A stretch of 11,612 bases of DNA. Origin: Pseudomonadota bacterium (GTDB lineage Bacteria > Pseudomonadota > Alphaproteobacteria > Rhizobiales > Devosiaceae). Both the position numbers and the translations under genes were made by a program. Below are positions 6,078 through 11,612 of the stretch, in pieces; the stretch's first letter is position 1; every line of letters starts with the position of its first letter. The stretch covers positions 1 to 11,612 of the forward strand of contig JAEZKB010000001.1 in the NCBI GenBank assembly GCA_023415605.1, read 5' to 3'. The notes under the pieces are model-generated. The model saw nothing but the letters and a program-made list of their open reading frames with translations. It had not been told where the DNA came from and searched no databases.

Positions 6078-7100
6078 TCAGCTCTTCCAGTGCGGGGTCG
6101 GTTCGCCGAGGGTTTGCAGTTGCTCGACCGGCTCGCCGGCAATCCGCCGTAACAGCAGGCGAGTGAGTTCGCCTCCGGCGGCAAAGACATCTTCCTCGAT
6201 GGTGTCGATGGCGGGGAACAGCGCGGGTAGCACGTTGGACGTCTGCTTGCAGACGAAGGCCATGTCATCTGGCACGCGCAGCCCGCCATCGGTGAGTCCG
6301 GAGATGAGGCAGATGGCGCGCATCTCGTTGTCGCAGACGATCCCGTCGGGGCGGCCGGCATCCTGCGCCAGCTCGCGGCCGAGCCTCCTCAATTCCGCCG
6401 GGCTGCTGGTATCGGTGCCGCCAACCACGCGGGTGTCGAGTTTCAACCGCGCAGCGGCCCGTTCGAACATGGTGACGATGGTGTGATAGTTGTTGGTGGC
6501 ATCGCCGCCCATCACCAGCATCACCGATTTGCACCCTTTGGCCGCGAGGCGCTCGATGCTCAGCCGCACGAACTCCTCGGAGTGGAAGTCGTGATAGGCG
6601 TGCGGGGTGAAAAACTCCGTGCGCCCATGCGTGACGAATGGGAAGTCCGCGTCGGTGAGGAGCTGCACGCGCGGATCGCGCGCTGTGGTGTGGGTGATGA
6701 TGATGCCGTCGGCAGTGCGGTTTTCGAGAATGTAGCGCACCGTGTCGACCGCGTGGCTCCGGTCGAATTCAGGCGACACATTCATGTGGTAGCGCGTGCC
6801 TTTGATGGCATGGCCGATGCCCTGGATCAGGTTGCGGGTGAAGTCGATCGAGTCCTCACCCCCGTCGAGTACCAGAGCGACGACATTGGTCTTGCCGGTG
6901 CGAAGGCGCACGCCTGCCCGGTCGGGTACGTAGCCGACGCTGGCCGCGACCTCGGCGATACGGCGGCGTGTCTCTTCCTTGAGCGACGTACCACCCCGCA
7001 GCGACAGGGACACCGTCGACTGGCTCAACCCGGTGAGTTCGGCAATAGTTCGAAGGGTAGCGCGCTGCCGCGTCGGTCTGCCGGCACTGGTCTTGGTCAT
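6078..7100 (-). CDS. LacI-family transcriptional regulator
   Basis: This is a 340-residue LacI/GalR regulator. The N-terminal helix-turn-helix (about 15-36, TLRTIAELTGLSQSTVSLSL) is followed by RRRIAEVAASVGYVPD and a hinge-like segment leading into TNVVALVLDG, then a periplasmic-binding-protein-like effector domain to the end. I chose ATG 7100 (MTKTSAGRPTRQRATLR) because a ggggga stretch lies just upstream and the helix-turn-helix then begins at the usual distance. Upstream in-frame alternatives are ATG 7130 and TTG 7154. It precedes atzF on the same strand with a palindrome in the gap, so it may control atzF; treZ lies upstream in the same orientation and is the other candidate target. LacI proteins usually sense sugars or nucleosides, so control of an allophanate hydrolase would be unusual. 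The ligand cannot be read from the sequence. Confidence 0.9.
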   Translation of the reverse strand: MTKTSAGRPTRQRATLRTIAELTGLSQSTVSLSLRGGTSLKEETRRRIAEVAASVGYVPDRAGVRLRTGKTNVVALVLDGGEDSIDFTRNLIQGIGHAIKGTRYHMNVSPEFDRSHAVDTVRYILENRTADGIIITHTTARDPRVQLLTDADFPFVTHGRTEFFTPHAYHDFHSEEFVRLSIERLAAKGCKSVMLVMGGDATNNYHTIVTMFERAAARLKLDTRVVGGTDTSSPAELRRLGRELAQDAGRPDGIVCDNEMRAICLISGLTDGGLRVPDDMAFVCKQTSNVLPALFPAIDTIEEDVFAAGGELTRLLLRRIAGEPVEQLQTLGEPTPHWKS

Positions 7101-7288
7101 GGATCGGTCCCCCACCGTCGCCGCACCCATCTCACGCGATGGAGCGATTTTCAATCCGGGAGCTATCAGGGAAGGCGATTACCGCGCCGGGCCGCGAGCA
7201 TGCTTTGCGTTCGAAGCCGGAGCGGACCGCAGGAACCAACACCGCGGAAACGTCCCACATATCCCTTGTGAGTGCCGAATGAGGGCCG

Positions 7289-9124
7289 TCACGGCGAGAT
7301 GGGAACCGCCTCCAAGAACAGGGCGCCGTCGGCGGGTAGAATCCACACGTCGGCCAGGTCAACCGGTACGCGACCGGCGCCGTCGAAGTCGGGATGTTCG
7401 CTCGACCAGCACACGATCCAGCGATGTCCCTCTGGCGGCGCGAGGAGCGGCTCGGGCAGCACATCCATGACGAGATCGCGCCCGAAATTGGCCAGCAACA
7501 ACCGATGCTGTTCCGGACGAGCCATGGAATAGCGCAGTGCCAGTGCAGCATCCGCGAGAACCGCACCGTCAATTCGGGCGCCGCTCCGCTGCGAGAGCGC
7601 AGCATGGCTGCGACGCAAGCCGATCAGGTCCCGATGCAGAGCCAGGGCCCCTGCGTTGTCGTCGGCCTGTGTCCAGTCCAGCTTGGAGCGATGAAATGTT
7701 TCCGGAGCGCAGGGATCCGGCAGGCGCGCGGCCATTTCGGGGTCCTGTACCGATTGAAACTGGCTCAGCATCTGTCGTCGTCCGGCCGCAACATGTTCGG
7801 CGGCCGGCCCGTCTCGGTCGAGGAAGTAAAGGAATGGGGTCGTGGCGCCAAACTCCTGCCCCTGAAACAGGCAAGGCGTCTGCGGTCCGAGCAGCAGCAA
7901 GGCCGTGATGGCACGGACACGAGCGGGCGAAGACAGGGTCGCCAACCTCGATCCCTTGGCCGAGTTCGCGATCTGATCGTGGTTCTCGAGAAAGTGCAGG
8001 AAATGCCGAGGTGCGGTCTCGAGGTTTGGCGTTCCATACGACTGGTTTCGCATGTTGGAGCGCTGACCCTGATAGAGAAAGCCGTACTTGAGAGCTGACA
8101 CCAGCTCCTGCGGGGTCCCCCGATAGTCGCGGTAGTAGAAGTCGTTGTGCCCGGTCATGCAGACGCGTGCGGCATGATGGAAGTCATCATTGTACATCGC
8201 GTCCACGCCACAGCCGCCCAGTTCCGGCGGTTCGATCATGCGACGTTCCTGGGGTTGGTTTTCGACGACGATGTATGTCTGTCTTGCACCTGCAGCGCCG
8301 CGCACAGCTCGGGTGATCTCCGCGACGATGTGTTCGCTGCTGCTATCGACGAGTTCCTGCACTGCATCGAAGCGCAGGCCATCCAGGTGGAAGTCTTCGA
8401 TCCAGTAGACCGCATTGTGCACAAAGAAATCCCGGACCGCTCGCGAGCAAGGGCCGTCGAGGTTGAAGGCGCGCCCCCACTCACTCCGGCGATCTGAAAA
8501 GTAGTGCTCGCTATAGGCGTTGTAGTACTCGTCATCGCCCGCGTGGTTGTAGACGACGTCGAGAAGGACGCCGATGCCAAGGCCATGCGCCTTGTCGATA
8601 AACCGGCGCATGTCGTCGGGGGTGCCATAAGGAGCGAAGGGCGCGAAGGGCAACGTCGTGTCGTAGCCCCACCCGAACGCTCCGCCGAAGGTGCCAACGG
8701 GCATGATCTGAAGGACCGTAACGCCAAGGTCGTGCAATGCCGGCAGGCGCGTGGCGGCCGCTTGCCAGGTCCCCTCGGCAGTGAAGGTGCCGATATGCAG
8801 TTCATAGAGAACCTCGTCGAAGCCCACGACCCCTCTCCACGCACTGTCGGTCCACGGGAAGGTGTTCGAGACGACGACGGAGGCGCCATCCTCGTCCTGC
8901 CGGCGCGATGCGAGGTCGGGCAACCTGGGGCCGCCGTCGAGCCGGAACCAGTATCTCGCCCCGGCTGCCACGCCATCGATTTCGGCACTGAACTGGCCGT
9001 TCCCGTCCGCGGCCATGTCAAATGAACCCAGGCCATCGACTTCGACCGTCGCGCGAGATTTCTCAGGGGCCCACAGAGAAAATCTAGCCCCGCGTGGATT
9101 GGGAACGGCGCCCATAAAGGTCAA
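7289..9124 (-). CDS. treZ: Maltooligosyltrehalose trehalohydrolase
   Basis: This 611-residue GH13 enzyme hydrolyses maltooligosyltrehalose to trehalose and a shortened maltooligosaccharide, the second step of the TreY/TreZ route from glycogen or starch. An N-terminal isoamylase-type beta domain (about 1-95) precedes the catalytic barrel with GWGYD (151-155), the LLDVVYNHAG block, and HLDGLRFDAVQE holding nucleophile Asp253. The acid/base is Glu289 (YIVVENQPQE) and the third acid is Asp383 (FLENHDQIAN). The YNDDFHHAARV segment (311-321) is diagnostic of TreZ. The start shown is TTG 9124, preceded by GAGAAG at about 7 nt; ATG 9115 (MGAVPNPRGARF) is equally possible but has poorer spacing. No treY, glg gene or treS is in the window, so it stands apart from its usual partners here. 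A 188-bp gap separates it from the LacI-type gene downstream. Confidence 0.93.
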   Translation of the reverse strand: MTFMGAVPNPRGARFSLWAPEKSRATVEVDGLGSFDMAADGNGQFSAEIDGVAAGARYWFRLDGGPRLPDLASRRQDEDGASVVVSNTFPWTDSAWRGVVGFDEVLYELHIGTFTAEGTWQAAATRLPALHDLGVTVLQIMPVGTFGGAFGWGYDTTLPFAPFAPYGTPDDMRRFIDKAHGLGIGVLLDVVYNHAGDDEYYNAYSEHYFSDRRSEWGRAFNLDGPCSRAVRDFFVHNAVYWIEDFHLDGLRFDAVQELVDSSSEHIVAEITRAVRGAAGARQTYIVVENQPQERRMIEPPELGGCGVDAMYNDDFHHAARVCMTGHNDFYYRDYRGTPQELVSALKYGFLYQGQRSNMRNQSYGTPNLETAPRHFLHFLENHDQIANSAKGSRLATLSSPARVRAITALLLLGPQTPCLFQGQEFGATTPFLYFLDRDGPAAEHVAAGRRQMLSQFQSVQDPEMAARLPDPCAPETFHRSKLDWTQADDNAGALALHRDLIGLRRSHAALSQRSGARIDGAVLADAALALRYSMARPEQHRLLLANFGRDLVMDVLPEPLLAPPEGHRWIVCWSSEHPDFDGAGRVPVDLADVWILPADGALFLEAVPISP

Positions 9125-9254
9125 TTGTCATCTTCTCGAAGATTTCTCTCACAACTGGAGGACAGAAGCTTCGTTCCTTGACCGACGTTCTCGATTGTCC
9201 GCGCTTCTTGACGCGATAACCGCGCGGCGCGGCATTGCTGACGGTTGGGCAGGC

Positions 9255-10166
9255 TTATGGCTGCGTGAGCCGTCCAGCGGCGAAGTCGCGTGCGAGCGCG
9301 ATGAAGGCCTGGAAGGCCGCGGAGGAATTGCGCCGGTTGTAGTAGTAGAGGCATAGCGGCGCGAGCGGCGGCGTCCAGTCTTCCAGGATGCGCACGAGTC
9401 GTCCCGAGGCGATGTCTTCGCGGACGTCAGTTTCCATGAAATACCCCACGCCCAAGCCGCTCTTTGCTGCGATCCGCGTAAGTGAAGCTTCGTCAAGAGT
9501 GATCGGACCATCTACGTCGAGTTGCAGTTCTTTGCCGTCCTTTTCGAACCGCCATCGGAGCAGGGAGCCATCGGGAAGTCGCCCGCGAATGCAGGGGAGA
9601 GAAAGCAGATCCTGAGGCGCGTGAGGGATGGGATTGCTGTCGAAAAAGCTCGGAGATGCCGCAACCACGATGGTTCGCATCTGACCGAGCGGTATTGCTA
9701 TTGCGTCACTGGGTACCAGTTCCGCGCTGCGCACTCCCAAATCAAAGCCCGCCGCCACGACGTCAACCAGCCGTCCCTCGGTCACAATGTCGATGTGAAC
9801 CTGGGGATAGCGCTGCAGATAGCTCAGGACCAGTGGCGACATGATCTCGCGCGCCGCCGTCGCGAAGGCGTTGATGCGCAAGGTGCCGGACGGGGTCTCT
9901 TGTTGTGAACGCGCCGTATTCATGGCCTTTTGGATGTCTTCGAGCGCGGGCTTGATCTGCGCGACGAAGATGCGCCCCGCATAGGTGAGCGAGACGCTGC
10001 GCGTCGTGCGGTTGAACAGGCGCACATCAAGCTCCCGCTCGAGCTTGCCCACCGCGTTGCTCATGGCCGTGGTCGACATGCCAAGATCGAGCGCCGCTGC
10101 TCGAAAGGAGCCGCACCGAACAATGGCGAGAACCGCCTCCAGTTCGATAAGCGAATGGCGGGCCAT
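9255..10166 (-). CDS. LysR-family transcriptional regulator
   Basis: This is a 303-residue LysR-type regulator of normal length. The N-terminal winged helix-turn-helix (about 4-63) shows the pattern CGSFRAAALDLGMSTTAMSN, then AVGKLERELDVRLFNRTTRSVSLT. The effector-binding domain (about 90-295) includes FDLGVRSAELVPSDAIAIPL and ends in the AFIALARDF helix. The sequence type resembles the large group of LysR proteins that sit next to oxidoreductase genes. The gene is divergent from the SnoaL-like and SDR genes, with 94 bp between starts, the classic arrangement in which the regulator controls the divergent unit and itself. The ligand cannot be told from sequence. Confidence 0.93.
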   Translation of the reverse strand: MARHSLIELEAVLAIVRCGSFRAAALDLGMSTTAMSNAVGKLERELDVRLFNRTTRSVSLTYAGRIFVAQIKPALEDIQKAMNTARSQQETPSGTLRINAFATAAREIMSPLVLSYLQRYPQVHIDIVTEGRLVDVVAAGFDLGVRSAELVPSDAIAIPLGQMRTIVVAASPSFFDSNPIPHAPQDLLSLPCIRGRLPDGSLLRWRFEKDGKELQLDVDGPITLDEASLTRIAAKSGLGVGYFMETDVREDIASGRLVRILEDWTPPLAPLCLYYYNRRNSSAAFQAFIALARDFAAGRLTQP

Positions 10167-10202
10167 TATCCCGATCTCCGTAACACGCTATGCCGTTTTG
10201 TC

Positions 10203-10215
10203 TCGATTATCGTGA
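10203..10215. promoter_or_regulatory. Candidate LysR box (T-N11-A) in the divergent gap
   Basis: T at 10203 and A at 10215 are separated by 11 bases that contain the dyad CGAT-T-ATCG (10204-10212). The site lies between the divergent LysR and SnoaL-like starts, where such a box is expected. The dyad centre is one base off the centre of the T-N11-A frame, and the motif is short enough to occur by chance. Confidence 0.35.
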
Positions 10216-10260
10216 GCAGTGTCCATCTCTAAATTGGCCTCACCAGCAAAGGAGATGACC

Positions 10261-10596
10261 ATGTCACTGAACCTGCCCAACACGATCGCCGACTATATCG
10301 AGGCCAATGAGCGTCTCGACCTCCATGGCATGCTGAAGCACTTCCTGCCCGATGCCGTCTTTATCGACAACGGCAAGCGCTTCGAGGGGGTGGCTGCCAT
10401 CCGCAAGCTACTCGAAGAAGAAGCGCTCCCGGTGAAGGCTGTCTTCACACCCGACACTGCTCGGGAGGAGGACGGCCAGGTCGTACTCGAAGGCCCCGCT
10501 CATGGCGACTTCCCCGGCAGCCCGCTCCGCTTCACGTACCGCTTCACGATGGCGAACGATGCCATCAAGACCCTGGAGACCACGGTATGGGCATGA
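10261..10596 (+). CDS. SnoaL/NTF2-like small protein
   Basis: This 111-residue protein has a pattern typical of the SnoaL/NTF2-like fold: an N-terminal helix pair (IADYIEANERLDLHGMLKHF), an FLPDAVFIDNGKRFEGVAAI turn, and C-terminal beta strands ending in KTLETTVWA. I set the start at ATG 10261 because AAAGGAG at 10248-10254 is 6 nt upstream; the in-frame ATG 10255 would touch that site and GTG 10219 has none. Proteins of this fold include enzymes, such as ketosteroid isomerases and polyketide cyclases, and binding proteins. There is no clear catalytic signature, so I assign no reaction. It overlaps the SDR gene by 10 bp and is probably co-expressed with it. It is not closely similar to the DUF3225 protein at 3121-3507. 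Confidence 0.85.
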   Translation: MSLNLPNTIADYIEANERLDLHGMLKHFLPDAVFIDNGKRFEGVAAIRKLLEEEALPVKAVFTPDTAREEDGQVVLEGPAHGDFPGSPLRFTYRFTMANDAIKTLETTVWA

Positions 10597-11375
10597 AAGC
10601 GGATTCGAGCGAGTTCGAAGGCAAGCGCGTGCTCGTCAGCGGTGGCACCAAGGGCCTGGGCCGCGCGACGGTCGAGCGGTTCCTCGCCGGCGGAGCCCAC
10701 GTTATCACGGCGGCGCGGACGATCAAGGATCGTATCGGTGGCGTTGAATATGTCCAGGCGGACCTCACCACTGCGGAGGGCAGCAAGGCGCTGGCTAACG
10801 CCGCACTCGATCGGCTGGGCGGCATCGATATTCTCGCCCATGTCGTCGGTGGCTCGGAGTCACCGGCGGGTGGCTTCGCCGCCCTCACGGACGACCACTG
10901 GCTCGCAGAACTGAACCTTAATCTGCTTGCGACGGTCCGGCTCGACCGCCTGCTGATCCCGCAGATGCTAGAGCGGGGCAAAGGTACTGTGGTGCATATC
11001 ACCTCGATCCAGTCGGTTCTGCCACTGCCTGAATCCACGACGGGATATGCAGCCGCAAAGGCCGCGCTCAGGACCTACAGCAAGTCGCTCTCGAAAGAGC
11101 TCGGTCCTAAGGGCGTGCGGGTCAATTCCGTCTCGCCTGGCTGGATCATGACCGAGGCGACTGGAGACTTCCTCGAAATGCTTCGGGCTGCCAATGGCGG
11201 CACGGTCGAGGACGCGCGGCAGTCGGTGCTCGACGCTTTAGGCGGGATCTCGATCGGACGGGGCGCCGAGCCCGAAGAGGTGGCCGACCTTATCGCCTAC
11301 CTCGCATCCGAACGTGCTGCCGCAATCCATGGCGCCGAGTTCGTCATCGATGGCGGCACGATCAGAACAGTCTGA
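10587..11375 (+). CDS. Short-chain dehydrogenase/reductase (SDR family)
   Basis: This 262-residue classical SDR is an NAD(P)-dependent oxidoreductase with a Rossmann fold. The cofactor loop is SGGTKGLG (18-25) and Asp59 (QADL) is placed for adenine contact. Catalytic residues are Ser140 (HITSIQS), Tyr154 and Lys158 (GYAAAK), with an Asn at about 110-112 (ELNLN). The usual NNAG motif is replaced by HVVGG (85-89), a variant seen in some SDR subgroups. Arg44 (TAAR) after the second strand suggests a preference for NADP. The C-terminal GRGAEPEEVADLIAYLAS and FVIDGGT blocks are typical. ATG 10587 is preferred, since GGAG lies 8 nt upstream; ATG 10593 is possible. It overlaps the SnoaL-like gene and is divergent from the LysR gene. 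The substrate is unknown. Confidence 0.93.
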   Translation: MGMKADSSEFEGKRVLVSGGTKGLGRATVERFLAGGAHVITAARTIKDRIGGVEYVQADLTTAEGSKALANAALDRLGGIDILAHVVGGSESPAGGFAALTDDHWLAELNLNLLATVRLDRLLIPQMLERGKGTVVHITSIQSVLPLPESTTGYAAAKAALRTYSKSLSKELGPKGVRVNSVSPGWIMTEATGDFLEMLRAANGGTVEDARQSVLDALGGISIGRGAEPEEVADLIAYLASERAAAIHGAEFVIDGGTIRTV

Positions 11376-11413
11376 GGAGTCGAGATCCGAGGAAGGTCGC
11401 GGCCCACTTGGGG

Positions 11414-11429
11414 CCATGTCCGGACATGG
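11414..11429. repeat. Perfect 16-bp palindrome
   Basis: The sequence CCATGTCCGGACATGG is its own reverse complement with no central gap. It lies 38 bp after the SDR stop, next to a 5-bp inverted repeat (11401-11405 with 11411-11415). The length and perfection suggest a dimeric protein-binding site more than an RNA hairpin, but no gene starts next to it in the window. In the remaining bases from 11376 to 11612 I see no gene, RNA or terminator that I can support. Confidence 0.5.
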
Positions 11430-11612
11430 ACGAGCGCCCGCCGTGCGCCAGGGGGACGCCCCAGCGCATAGTCTGGCAATATGAGGCACCGGGCCGCCAC
11501 CTTCTGCACGCGGCAGAGCACGCGGTGTGTCTCTGCCACCCCTGAGCATCCTAACCGGTCCTAAAGGTCGGCACACAAATGCCCGCCAAACTCTGCACGA
11601 TCCCTACAGGTG

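Noticed and set aside
7266..7272. TTGTGAG, a lac operator half-site, upstream of the LacI-type gene.
   Set aside because: There is no second half-site, and a 7-base match near the treZ stop is easily chance.
11238..11576. - strand open frames at the right end of the window, overlapping the SDR 3' end.
   Set aside because: They show no domain or family pattern, and part of each is antisense to the SDR gene.

Overview
The window is high-GC DNA with tightly packed genes. Gene content, and Rhizobiales-type palindromic intergenic elements at about 21-106 and 4181-4205, point to an alphaproteobacterium of the Hyphomicrobiales (a Mesorhizobium- or Devosia-like organism). This placement is an inference from repeat style and gene families, not from a marker gene.

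Region 1 (144-4168, + strand) is a six-gene block with overlapping or nearly touching genes. In order: a biuret-hydrolase-like cysteine hydrolase (biuH-like); a 58-residue GatC-like small subunit (atzG/hpxX-like); an AtzE-type amidase; a COG0212 protein related to 5-formyltetrahydrofolate cyclo-ligase but with the MTHFSD-type motif; an AtzH/HpxZ-type DUF3225 protein; and a GntR/FCD regulator. Convergent to it on the - strand is a full-length allophanate hydrolase, atzF (4243-5958), preceded by a LacI-family regulator (6078-7100). Together BiuH, AtzE/G, AtzH and AtzF cover every step below ring opening in the cyanuric acid/biuret pathway: 1-carboxybiuret to 1,3-dicarboxyurea to allophanate, biuret to allophanate, and allophanate to ammonia and CO2. 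No cyanuric acid hydrolase (AtzD/TrzD) lies in the window, so the true substrate is open. The hpxXYZ module of oxalurate/uric acid use is the main alternative reading. The COG0212 gene inside the translationally coupled block is the most unusual member.

Region 2 (7289-9124, - strand) is a lone treZ, maltooligosyltrehalose trehalohydrolase, without treY in the window.

Region 3 (9255-11375) is a LysR regulator on the - strand, divergent from a two-gene + strand unit made of a SnoaL/NTF2-like protein and a short-chain dehydrogenase/reductase. The 94-bp divergent gap holds a T-N11-A candidate LysR site. The last 237 bases have no gene I can support, only a perfect 16-bp palindrome at 11414-11429.

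The six-gene block is bracketed by two divergent copies of one hairpin element. All six differences over their 25-base core keep the hairpin structure, and two base pairs change in a compensatory way.
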